Of a stretch of 64,000 nt of DNA, positions 20,020 through 28,962 are shown piece by piece. Below the pieces are notes generated by a model, which made no database searches, was not told the origin of the DNA, and saw only the letters and a list, made by a program, of their open reading frames with translations. Made by a program: the position numbers and the translations under genes. This DNA is from Pseudomonas frederiksbergensis (lineage in GTDB: Bacteria > Pseudomonadota > Gammaproteobacteria > Pseudomonadales > Pseudomonadaceae): the NCBI RefSeq assembly GCF_003732275.1, contig NZ_MOBM01000039.1:551013-615012 (forward strand), read 5' to 3'. Within the stretch, counting starts at the first letter, position 1, and each line of letters starts with the position of its first letter.

Positions 20020-21044
20020 TATTTCGACTCCCGAGCAGCGGACAACGGAACGGCGCGCACTTGATCGCCGGCGTTGAGTTGAAGACGTTTGGCGGTCAGC
20101 GGATCGACCACCAAAGTGCCGGCGGCGAAGCGTGCTGGCGCGGCAGTGATCCGGCAGTCTTCGCGCTTGCGGTTATGAATCAGGAACGGCGTGGCATCGT
20201 CACCCGGGGTGCCGATGGCCAGCACCAGCGCCTGGCTGTCGCGCACTGCGCGGATCTTGGTGGTTTCGCATTCCACCGCAGGACCGGCATCGAAGATGTC
20301 GACGTAGCCTTGGTAGCTGAAACCTTCGCTCTTGAGCATCGACAGGGCCGGCTCGGTGTCCGGGTGAACCTGGCCGATCACGTTGCGCGCATCTGGCGAC
20401 AGGAAGCAGGTGTACAGCGGGAATTTCGGCATCAGTTCGGCGATGAACGCCTTGTTGCCCACGCCGGTGAGGTAATCGGCCTGGCTGAATTCCATCTTGA
20501 AGAAGTGCCGACCCAGGCTTTCCCAGAACGGCGAACGCCCGGCGTCATCGGACACACCGCGCATTTCGGCGATGATCTTGTTGCCGAACAGTTGCGGGAA
20601 CTCGGCGATGAACAACATCCGGGCCTTGGCCAGCATGCGGCCGTTGAGGCCGTTGCGGAAATCTGCATGCAGGAACAGCGAGCACAGTTCCGAGTTGCCG
20701 GTCAGGTCATTGGCCAGGAACAGCGTCGGAATTTCGCGATAGATGTTCAGCTCTTGCGAGGCGCTGACGGTCAGACCGACACGGAAGTTGTACCAGGGCT
20801 CACGCAGGCCGACGGCGCCGGCAATGGCGGAAATACCCACTACACGGCCATTGTCGTCTTCGAGCACAAACAGATAGTCCGCGTCACCCCGCCCGGCTTC
20901 GCCGCGGAAGGTCTTCTCGGCCCAGCCGACCCGATGGGCCAGACGCTCTTCGTTGGCCGGCAAGGTGGTCAGGCCGGTACCGGTGCTGCGGGCCAGGTCG
21001 ATCAGAGCGGGTAAATCGCTGCTGCGTACGGGACGAACGATCAT
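20019..21044 (-). CDS. aruG: Arginine N-succinyltransferase, beta subunit
   Basis: A 341-residue AstA-family protein starting MIVRPVRSSDLPALIDLARS. Conserved features: FRVGLTVSASQELNIYREIP, LTGNSELCSLFLHADFR and GVSDDAGRSPFWESLGRHFF. With AruF it forms the succinyltransferase that uses succinyl-CoA to succinylate arginine (and ornithine), the first committed step. It is about half identical in pattern to AruF, consistent with ancestral duplication. Confidence 0.95.
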   Translation of the reverse strand: MIVRPVRSSDLPALIDLARSTGTGLTTLPANEERLAHRVGWAEKTFRGEAGRGDADYLFVLEDDNGRVVGISAIAGAVGLREPWYNFRVGLTVSASQELNIYREIPTLFLANDLTGNSELCSLFLHADFRNGLNGRMLAKARMLFIAEFPQLFGNKIIAEMRGVSDDAGRSPFWESLGRHFFKMEFSQADYLTGVGNKAFIAELMPKFPLYTCFLSPDARNVIGQVHPDTEPALSMLKSEGFSYQGYVDIFDAGPAVECETTKIRAVRDSQALVLAIGTPGDDATPFLIHNRKREDCRITAAPARFAAGTLVVDPLTAKRLQLNAGDQVRAVPLSAARESK

Positions 21045-21131
21045 GCTATCTCCTCAAACGGGCCACTTACGCCACCCGTGAAACTCGCTGCTTTACTAAG
21101 CATTCATTCTTTATAGGCATAGCAGCAGGCG

Positions 21132-22151
21132 TTAAACCGCCACCAGGCGCACGCTGGCACCTTCGCCGACGCCCAGGGCTTCGGCGGCTTCCAGATCCAG
21201 GGTCACGGGTTTGCCCGGCGCGTAATCGAGCTCAAGCAACACAGCGCGGTAATCCTGCAACTGGGCGTTGGCCACCAGGTATTGACGACCGGCCCCCTTG
21301 ACCGGCTCACCGATTTTCACCGGGACTACACGGCTCTGGGCGATCGAACGGATCCCCGAGACGCGGGCATGCAGAGTCGGGCCACCGTCGAAAATGTCGA
21401 TGTAGTGATCGGTCTCGAAGCCTTCGCGCATCAGGATGTCGAAAGTGATTTGCGCCCGTGGATGCACCTGGCCCATCGCCTCTTGGGCGGAGTCCGGCAG
21501 CAATGGCACGTAGATCGGGTAATGCGGCATCAGCTCGGCCAGGAACGTGCGGCTTTTCAGGCCACACAGACGCTCGGCAGCGGCGTAGTTGAGGTCGAAG
21601 AAGTTGCGGCCGATGGCATCCCAGAACGGCGAGTCACCGTTTTCGTCGCTGTAACCGACGATCTCGGTCACCACCGAATCGGCAAAGCGTTCCGGGTGAC
21701 TGGCCACGAACAGCAAACGACCACGGGAATTGAGCTCCGCCCAAGGCGAACCCACCAACTCCGGCTTCACGTAGAAACTGGTCAGCAAGCTGTTGCCGGT
21801 CAGGTCGTGGCACTGGGAGAGCACGTGGATCTTGTTGTGAATCTTCAGCTCGCGGGAGGCATGCACGAACGTTTCGTTGCGAAAGCTGTAGAACGGCTCG
21901 GAATAACCGGCCGAGGCAACGATGGCCGAACAGCCGACCAGCTTGCCGGTGGCCATGTCTTCAAGGACGAAGAAATAGCTCTCTTCACCGTTAAAGCTGA
22001 CTTCGGCGGCGAACGAGGCTTCGCTCGCTGCGATCTTGTCGCTCAGGCGTTCAACGTCATCCGGCAAGGAAGTGACACCAATCGGGCTGTCCGCAGCCAG
22101 ACGCTGTACCTCGCCCAGATCAGCCATTTGCGCGGGGCGCATCACCAGCAT
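21132..22151 (-). CDS. aruF: Arginine/ornithine N-succinyltransferase, alpha subunit
   Basis: A 339-residue AstA-family protein, MLVMRPAQMADLGEVQRLAA onward, with FRNETFVHASRELKIHNKIH and GYSDENGDSPFWDAIGRNFF. It is the partner of AruG. The start at 22151 matches the P. aeruginosa protein; a longer frame runs through REPIN sequence. Position two of the operon, 200 bases after aruC with a REPIN between. Confidence 0.95.
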   Translation of the reverse strand: MLVMRPAQMADLGEVQRLAADSPIGVTSLPDDVERLSDKIAASEASFAAEVSFNGEESYFFVLEDMATGKLVGCSAIVASAGYSEPFYSFRNETFVHASRELKIHNKIHVLSQCHDLTGNSLLTSFYVKPELVGSPWAELNSRGRLLFVASHPERFADSVVTEIVGYSDENGDSPFWDAIGRNFFDLNYAAAERLCGLKSRTFLAELMPHYPIYVPLLPDSAQEAMGQVHPRAQITFDILMREGFETDHYIDIFDGGPTLHARVSGIRSIAQSRVVPVKIGEPVKGAGRQYLVANAQLQDYRAVLLELDYAPGKPVTLDLEAAEALGVGEGASVRLVAV

Positions 22152-22214
22152 GGTGTCACTCCTTTCTCGAAAAAATTCACAGAGGAAAAATAATCCAGGC
22201 CGAGCATTGAGACA

Positions 22215-22306
22215 CTGTGGGAGCGAGCCTGCTCGCGATTGCGCCCGGTCAGGCAACAAGGATGTTGGCTGTCAGACCCTCATCGCGAGCAGGCTCGCTC
22301 CCACAG
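22215..22306. repeat. REPIN inside the aru operon (aruC-aruF gap)
   Basis: CTGTGGGAGCGAGCCTGCTC and inverted GAGCAGGCTCGCTCCCACAG enclose a 40-base centre. It is the second REPIN interrupting this operon. Confidence 0.9.
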
Positions 22307-22368
22307 TTGATCAAGCCTGGAACAAAAATCAGGTTCGACGCCTGAATAATCAGGCGTCGAAGGGACTA

Positions 22369-23589
22369 TCAGGCTTGCGTCAGTTTCGCCGCAGCGCGTT
22401 CGAAACGGTCCAGGCCAGCGTCGATATCGGCGTCTTCAACCACCAGGCTTGGCGCGAAACGAATCACATCGGGGCCGGCTTGCAGAATCATCAGGCCTTC
22501 ACGCTCAGCGGCGTTGAAGATGTCTTTGGCCTTGCCTTTCCACGCATCGCTCAGCACGCAACCGAGCAGCAGGCCCAGACCGCGGACTTCAGTGAAGAGG
22601 CCGTACTTCTCGCCGATCTGCTCAAGACGGGTCTTGAACTTGTCGTGCTTGGCGTTGACGCCGTTCAGCACTTCAGGCGTGTTGATCACATCGATCACCG
22701 CTTCAGCGACAGCGCACGCCAGCGGGTTGCCGCCATACGTGGTGCCGTGGGTGCCGACGACCAGGTGCTTGGCCAGGTCTTCAGTGGTCAGCATCGCTGC
22801 AATCGGGAAACCGCCGCCCAGGCTCTTGGCGCTGGTCAGGATGTCCGGGGTCACACCGTAATGCTGATAGGCGAACAGCTTGCCACTGCGGCCCATGCCG
22901 GTCTGAACTTCGTCGAAAACCAGCAGCGCGTTATGCGCGTCGCACAGTTCACGAGCACCTTGCAGGTAAGACAGCTCGGCTGGCAGTACGCCGCCTTCGC
23001 CCTGGATCGGCTCCAGAACCACCGCGCACGTCTTGTCGGAAACAGCGGCTTTCAGCGCGGCCAGATCGTTGTAAGGCACGTGGGTGATGCCGGTGATCTT
23101 CGGACCGAAGCCGTCGGAGTACTTCGACTGGCCACCGACGTTCACGGTGAACAGGGTACGGCCGTGGAAGCTGTTGAGCGCGGCAACGATTTCGTACTTC
23201 TCGGTACCGAAACGGTCATGGGCCACGCGACGGGCCAGCTTGAAGGCGGCCTCGTTGGCTTCGGCGCCAGAGTTGCAGAAGAACACGCGCTCGGCAAACG
23301 TGGCGTCGACCAGCTTGTGGGCCAGGCGCAAGGCCGGCTCATTGGTGAACACGTTGGACACGTGCCACAGCTTGTTCGCTTGCTCGGTCAATGCAGCGAC
23401 CAACGCCGGATGCGCATGGCCCAATACGTTAACGGCAATCCCGCCGGCGAAGTCGATCAGCTCGCGGCCAGACTGGTCCCAAACATGGGAACCGGCACCA
23501 CGCACAGGAATGAAAGCGGCTGGCGCGTAGTTGGGAACCATTACCTGGTCGAAATCGGCGCGTTCTACCGCAGCGTGCTCAACGGACAT
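22369..23589 (-). CDS. aruC: Succinylornithine/acetylornithine aminotransferase
   Basis: A 406-residue fold-type I class III aminotransferase. Motifs: FCNSGAEANEAAFKLAR (phosphate-binding), NSFHGRTLFTVNVGGQ, LLVFDEVQTGMGRSG (Asp at the PLP pyridine) and TSAKSLGGGFPIAAML (Schiff-base Lys). In the aru pathway it turns succinylornithine into succinylglutamate semialdehyde; the same enzyme can serve arginine biosynthesis as acetylornithine aminotransferase. It is the first gene of the operon, behind a candidate ArgR site. Confidence 0.95.
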   Translation of the reverse strand: MSVEHAAVERADFDQVMVPNYAPAAFIPVRGAGSHVWDQSGRELIDFAGGIAVNVLGHAHPALVAALTEQANKLWHVSNVFTNEPALRLAHKLVDATFAERVFFCNSGAEANEAAFKLARRVAHDRFGTEKYEIVAALNSFHGRTLFTVNVGGQSKYSDGFGPKITGITHVPYNDLAALKAAVSDKTCAVVLEPIQGEGGVLPAELSYLQGARELCDAHNALLVFDEVQTGMGRSGKLFAYQHYGVTPDILTSAKSLGGGFPIAAMLTTEDLAKHLVVGTHGTTYGGNPLACAVAEAVIDVINTPEVLNGVNAKHDKFKTRLEQIGEKYGLFTEVRGLGLLLGCVLSDAWKGKAKDIFNAAEREGLMILQAGPDVIRFAPSLVVEDADIDAGLDRFERAAAKLTQA

Positions 23590-23713
23590 CGGAGTCTCCT
23601 GAAGAGAAACGCTCGCCTGAAACTGGCGAGCTTGGTGAGGATTGTAAGGACAGTTTTCAGCCCGGCCTTGCCGCCAAGCGACAACTTCTTATAGCGCAAA
23701 CACAGGTTTTGCC

Positions 23714-23734
23714 CGGGTTTACGGCAATGCGACA
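23714..23734 (-). promoter_or_regulatory. Candidate ArgR half-site upstream of aruC
   Basis: On the minus strand TGTCGC-ATTGCCGT-AA-ACCCG matches the pseudomonad ArgR half-site pattern TGTCGC-N8-AA-N5. It lies 125-145 bases upstream of the aruC start. The direct-repeat partner expected next to it is weak. The rest of 23590-23827 holds the divergent promoters and no gene. Confidence 0.5.
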
Positions 23735-23827
23735 AATAGGGTCGCAAAGGCGCAGTTTAAACTGCCTGCGGGGTTTGCGGCAGGTTGCGAGGATCCTGAT
23801 CATCCGGATTTTACGGTGGAGGTATAT

Positions 23828-26800
23828 ATGTACCGCACCTCGCTGGCGCTCATGGTGTTTTCTGAGGTCTTCTTGACACCCTCGGCAACCTTCATGAGCC
23901 TTACCAACGAAAATCCGGACACTGTCCATCTCGATCCGATGCCCCCCTTCAACAGGGACACCCATTACCAGCATCTGATAAGCGTCCTCCCCCGCTGGCT
24001 GACGCAGGCGACCCCGCAAAAGCGCGAAGACTTGAGCAAGACCAAGCCTCGTCTGCCGGCCGGGCTCAATAACGCGCCGCCTGGCGAGCACACCGAATTA
24101 CGCACACTCAATGCCTTGCACTGGCAAGCACAGAACCGCGTCGATCAGGCCCTGGCCAAGGTAAAAAATGCCAGCGACTTTGCCGAACCGTTGCTGGTTG
24201 CCGCGCTGAAGAAGCGCTTCGGTCTGGAGCTGGACGTTCACCAAACCTTTTTGCGTCTTTATATTCCCACTCATATCCCGTGGCTGCGGCTGAAGTCGGG
24301 CGCGGCACGCATCTGGACCGTGTCGCTGCTGGACGCCGCCCTGCACAACTTCGAAAGCAGCGAGACCGAGAACGACGCCTTTGAGCCCGCCTCGACCTAC
24401 ATCAGTGCGCCGTCCCCTGCGGGGCACTTCAATGAACTGCCGCACGTCCTGCTAAAAATGCCCATCACGGCATTCACTCAACTGTGCCGGAAACTGGATA
24501 TTGGCGAACACTACAAAACGTACCTTGAAGAAAATCTGGGCATCAGCAACCCGGTGGTCGCGGCGATACTGCAACCCAAAGTCCGCGATAGCCAGAAAGC
24601 GGCCCTCAGCACCGCCCTGCAAATGGCCTACATGCAAAACAAGCTTGACGGCGATGTCCATCGCCTCATCCTTGGCTTAATCGACGGCCTGCAACATTTA
24701 CGTCTGCGCGGACAGGCATGGGGCTGCCATGAACTGACTATCATGAACGCACGCCTGACCGGCATCGTGCTGTTTGCCCCGGATCTGGAGCATGCGCGTG
24801 AAGTGGCCCGAGTGGTGGTTTATATCCCCGACGACCCCGAACAGCCGATCAAGGAATATGTCTCCACCGGTGCATTCGCCCAGGAGCTGACCCAGCGTTT
24901 GCGCAGTCATGACTATCAACTGTTCTTTAGCCGCTTTATCGATCATGAGGATCGCGGGCATTTCTTCGCTCAGTTGAATGACCGCCTCGCCCCCATTACC
25001 TGGCAACCGGTTCAACCTGACGACCCACGCCCCACCTGGAGAGAAAAACCAAACCAGCGCGCCGACCTGCAAATGACGACAATGCAGATCAGAGGCGACC
25101 TGTGGGTCCATCTCTACCAACGCAAACTCGACAAGATCCTCAACGATGCCCGAGTCATCGCGGTATCCACGGCGACGGTCGATCAGAAAACCCGCTGGGC
25201 ATTATGGGACTCCTTCACGGAAATCGCCTCGGCACTGCTAAACATCGCAGCCTTTGTCGTCCTGCCGTTCGTGCCGTTCCTCGGCGAAATAATGCTGGCT
25301 TACATGGCGTACCAACTCCTCGACGAAACCTTCGAAAGCATCGTCGACTGGGCAGAAGGTTTGACGACCGAAGCCTTCGAGCATTTCATGGGCGTGGTTG
25401 AATCGGTCGTGCAACTGGGCACCTTTGCTGCCGGCGGCGTCGTGGCAGCGAACGAGTTTCGCGCAGTATTGCCGCGCGAAATCGTTCAGTTCTTCGACCG
25501 GTTTCATTCGGTCAAAACGCCCCAGGGTGAAAACCGCTACTGGAAGCCGGATTTGCGCACCTACGAACAGCTCCGCGCACTGCCCGATGACGCCAGACCC
25601 GATAAGCTCGGGTTGTATCGCCATGACGGCAAAACCCTGTTGTCACTGGACAACAAATCCTACGCCGTCAGCCAGGACTCCGTGACGGGTGAGCACCGCA
25701 TCGATCACCCGAACCGCCCTGAAGCCTATAAGCCCGTACTCAAACACAATGGTGCCGGTGCCTGGCAGACTGAAATCGACCAGCCGTTGAGCTGGGATCA
25801 AGCCACCGTGCTACGCCGCCTCGGCCCTGACATGGAACAATTCGCACCCTCGGTGCGTGAACGAATGCTCCAGATCAGCGGCTGCCACGAGAATGCCTTG
25901 CGCAAGATGCATGTGAATACCCGACAGATGCCTGCGCTGCTCGCCGACACACTGAAGCGTTTCAAGATCGACCAGGACATCCAGACCTTCATCGAGCTGA
26001 TCGGCAGCGAACAACCGACCGACTACCTGAAAGCCGACCCCATCACGCAACTGGAATTGCTCTGCGACAATGGCTACTGGCCTGCCGACAAAGGACTGCG
26101 ACTGGTCGACAGCAAAGCACAAACCCTCTGGGAGCGCGGAGCCGACGGCCAACCTGTGGTGCAGATCAGTCAGGCACCCCCCAGCAACGGCAATCTGATC
26201 AAAACGCTATTGCTGAGCCTGAGGGAAACCGAAACCAGAACATTGATGGGTGAGTCTTTTGGCGCCCCCTCTCCCAGTCTGGATACCCGTGCCCGCACAT
26301 TGCGCCGAACCCTGGCAACGCTCGCCCAGAGCAAGCGAGAAACCCTGTTCGATAATCGATACCGTCAACTCGATCGCGCCCCCTCCGGGCTGGCGCAAAA
26401 ACTCATCGACGCCGAACACGGATTACCGAGCAGCGCGGCAGAAGCTCTATTGCAGACCGCCAGCGATCATGAGCTGCAACAACTTGATCGTGGCATCTTG
26501 TCCAAACGCCTCCGGCAGCTCACCCGTGAAGCCCGATTGCAAGTCAGGATTACCCGGGCTTACGAAGGCCTGGAGATCCGCTCAAGCGCCAATAACCCCG
26601 ACACCGATCGACTGGCCCTGCACACCTTGCAGCAACTGCCTGGGTGGTCGGGGCAAGTACGCCTGGAAATCCGCGAATACGCCCATGGCGGACGCCTGCT
26701 GGACAGTGTCGGCAATGTCGATGTGCCGAGTCGCAAAGTGCTCGTTCTAAATGCGGATGGCAGTTATCAGGCCTTTGACGATAAAGGCCTTGAGCTCAGC

Positions 26801-28939
26801 GGCGCGAACACGTTTTACCTGAGTCTGTTGCAGGCGCTGCCAGACAGCGAGCGCACGGCACTGAATATCAACATTGGCGAGGGTGAAAAACTCAGACAGC
26901 TGATTCGCATGCACGCCCTCGACCGTGACGAACTGGGCGCGGTTCTGGCGCAACATCCAATCCTCAAGCCCTCCTATGATCCGACCGTCATGCGCTTGCT
27001 CGGTGGCACGGATGGCTACCATCGCGCAGTGTCCGGTACGCCCACCTTACAGGACCGTGCCCATGCGCTATTTCCCCAGTTATCGCGCGAGGAACTGCAG
27101 GCCTTTGTCGAACACCTGCAACGGCACCCCACCGGCCCACGGGCAGAGCTGAGCCGACTCATGGTCGAACACGCCCGACTCAACCACGACCTGCACCTGT
27201 GGCGTAACCAAATCCCGCTGTTCATACCGGATACCCAGACCAGAATCACCCCCGAACAATTCAACATTCAGCAGCGAAATCGCCGAAACCTGGCAGACGA
27301 ATTACTCGACTGCTGGCGCCAACAAGCCTCACCGCCCCGTGGTGAGGCCCCTGTGGTCGAATTCAGTTTTTCCCAACCGATACTGGGTGAATTTCCGGTG
27401 CTCGGCGAGGGCTTCAGTCATGTGACAAGCCTGTCGCTGGATGGCCATGCCGCCACACGCGGGATGCCTGATTTTTTGCGAGCATTTTCGAATTTGCAGC
27501 GCCTGGCCTTGCGCGACTTCAGGCTGAATCACCTTCCGCAAGCCATTGTGCAATCGCCGAACCTCACCGAACTGATTCTCAGCGACTGCGCCATCACCCT
27601 CACACCACAGAGCCATGCCACCCTGTCGGCCTTGAACAAACTGGTGACGCTAGACCTGTACAAAAACCCGCTGGGGTTCAGCATCACCGTCGAGAACATG
27701 CCGCAATTGAGTTACATCGACGTATCGAACACTGGCATTTCCAGCTTTCCACCCGGCTTGCTGAGCCGCTTACACCTTCGAACGGCTCTGCTCAATGACA
27801 ATCATCTCCAGGAACTGCCCATCGCGCTCTTCGATCTCCCCACCACCGTCAAAGATGGTTTCGATCTGGGCGGCAACCCGTTTTCGGCCGCCACTCGCGA
27901 ACGCATAAAAAGCCATTTCAGGCACACGCGTCAGGACTTCGGGGTATTTGCCGAACAGGTCGACATCCATCGCGTGCAAGCGCTATACCCGCGTCTGGAT
28001 CAGGAAGAAGCCAGCGAGTTTGTGTATTTGCTACCCGGCACACTGGCCGAGGGCAGAGTGGAGATCACGCGCCTGGAAACCGAACTCAGCACCCTCAGCA
28101 ACGAGCTGTCAGCCTGGACGGCGGATGTCCCTGCGGTACACCCGGCGAGCGGCGCCCCATTTACCGCTCAGCAATTGCTTGAGGAACACTCGATCCGGGA
28201 CGAATTCAAACAAATTGTGGAACGTTGCTGGCGCCGACAATCCGATCTGGACGATTTCAATCAGCAACTTCAGCCCAGCTATGAACTGACCCTGCCTACC
28301 ATCATTGCCGGCGACCTGCCGGCCATGCGGGCAGACTTCAGTCACGTTTCGCTCCTGTATTTACACAGCGATGATGGACTGACCTCAGGGGCCGGGCGTT
28401 TTCTGGAGAGTTTTCCCCGCCTCAAGGGGCTGACCATCCGCAACTACCGAGAGCAGAACCTCCCCGAGCCGATCTTCAGAATGGGCCATCTGACGGCATT
28501 GTCCCTGACCGACTGCCAACTCACCCTGACCGTGCAAAGTGCATCGGAACTGGCACAAATGGAGCGGCTTGATTATCTGGACCTGAGCGACAACCCGCTG
28601 GGTGCCACACCCGACGTGAGCCAGATGCCCCATCTCACGACCCTGTTGCTGAACAACACCGGCATTAGCGAATTGCCGCCTGGCCTGTTGCGACTCAAAT
28701 CCCTGGAAACTGTGGATCTGAGTGAAAACGCGATCACCCACATACCCGCCGATATTCTGGAATTGCCGCGGGACGTCGGCGAGAGCATTAATCTGAGAAG
28801 CAATCCGCTGTCAGAGGAAAGCGTACAAATGCTGATCAGTTATTTCAGGCAGACAGGCGTCGATTTCGGCGTCGATGCGGTCATTGATCAAGCGGAAATG
28901 GAGGTGTCGTCGTCCGGAGACGACGACGTCGATGAGTGA
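23828..28939 (+). CDS. Large dermonecrotic-toxin-like LRR protein (1,703 aa), no visible NEL ligase domain
   Basis: ATG 23828 has GGAGGT 4 bases upstream; a GTG at 23816 lies upstream of this site. The N-terminal ~400 residues resemble the dermonecrotic-toxin/DUF6543 region of large Pseudomonas effectors (HYQHLISVLPRWLTQAT). A hydrophobic segment follows (LLNIAAFVVLPFVPFLGEIM, near 470-490), then helical regions. Two copies of a ~300-residue module come next: helices (LFPQLSREELQAF near 1080; LYPRLDQEEASEF near 1385) followed by leucine-rich repeats (about 1198-1340 and 1506-1670; NLTELILSDC, LDYLDLSDNPLG). Homologous proteins usually continue into a C-terminal NEL E3 ubiquitin ligase domain with a catalytic Cys. 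Here the chain stops shortly after LRR block 2 with an acidic tail (SSSGDDDVDE). Secretion route and target are unknown. It is flanked by arginine genes. Confidence 0.75.
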   Translation: MYRTSLALMVFSEVFLTPSATFMSLTNENPDTVHLDPMPPFNRDTHYQHLISVLPRWLTQATPQKREDLSKTKPRLPAGLNNAPPGEHTELRTLNALHWQAQNRVDQALAKVKNASDFAEPLLVAALKKRFGLELDVHQTFLRLYIPTHIPWLRLKSGAARIWTVSLLDAALHNFESSETENDAFEPASTYISAPSPAGHFNELPHVLLKMPITAFTQLCRKLDIGEHYKTYLEENLGISNPVVAAILQPKVRDSQKAALSTALQMAYMQNKLDGDVHRLILGLIDGLQHLRLRGQAWGCHELTIMNARLTGIVLFAPDLEHAREVARVVVYIPDDPEQPIKEYVSTGAFAQELTQRLRSHDYQLFFSRFIDHEDRGHFFAQLNDRLAPITWQPVQPDDPRPTWREKPNQRADLQMTTMQIRGDLWVHLYQRKLDKILNDARVIAVSTATVDQKTRWALWDSFTEIASALLNIAAFVVLPFVPFLGEIMLAYMAYQLLDETFESIVDWAEGLTTEAFEHFMGVVESVVQLGTFAAGGVVAANEFRAVLPREIVQFFDRFHSVKTPQGENRYWKPDLRTYEQLRALPDDARPDKLGLYRHDGKTLLSLDNKSYAVSQDSVTGEHRIDHPNRPEAYKPVLKHNGAGAWQTEIDQPLSWDQATVLRRLGPDMEQFAPSVRERMLQISGCHENALRKMHVNTRQMPALLADTLKRFKIDQDIQTFIELIGSEQPTDYLKADPITQLELLCDNGYWPADKGLRLVDSKAQTLWERGADGQPVVQISQAPPSNGNLIKTLLLSLRETETRTLMGESFGAPSPSLDTRARTLRRTLATLAQSKRETLFDNRYRQLDRAPSGLAQKLIDAEHGLPSSAAEALLQTASDHELQQLDRGILSKRLRQLTREARLQVRITRAYEGLEIRSSANNPDTDRLALHTLQQLPGWSGQVRLEIREYAHGGRLLDSVGNVDVPSRKVLVLNADGSYQAFDDKGLELSGANTFYLSLLQALPDSERTALNINIGEGEKLRQLIRMHALDRDELGAVLAQHPILKPSYDPTVMRLLGGTDGYHRAVSGTPTLQDRAHALFPQLSREELQAFVEHLQRHPTGPRAELSRLMVEHARLNHDLHLWRNQIPLFIPDTQTRITPEQFNIQQRNRRNLADELLDCWRQQASPPRGEAPVVEFSFSQPILGEFPVLGEGFSHVTSLSLDGHAATRGMPDFLRAFSNLQRLALRDFRLNHLPQAIVQSPNLTELILSDCAITLTPQSHATLSALNKLVTLDLYKNPLGFSITVENMPQLSYIDVSNTGISSFPPGLLSRLHLRTALLNDNHLQELPIALFDLPTTVKDGFDLGGNPFSAATRERIKSHFRHTRQDFGVFAEQVDIHRVQALYPRLDQEEASEFVYLLPGTLAEGRVEITRLETELSTLSNELSAWTADVPAVHPASGAPFTAQQLLEEHSIRDEFKQIVERCWRRQSDLDDFNQQLQPSYELTLPTIIAGDLPAMRADFSHVSLLYLHSDDGLTSGAGRFLESFPRLKGLTIRNYREQNLPEPIFRMGHLTALSLTDCQLTLTVQSASELAQMERLDYLDLSDNPLGATPDVSQMPHLTTLLLNNTGISELPPGLLRLKSLETVDLSENAITHIPADILELPRDVGESINLRSNPLSEESVQMLISYFRQTGVDFGVDAVIDQAEMEVSSSGDDDVDE

Positions 28940-28962
28940 TCGACGCCAGACTTAACGACGGA

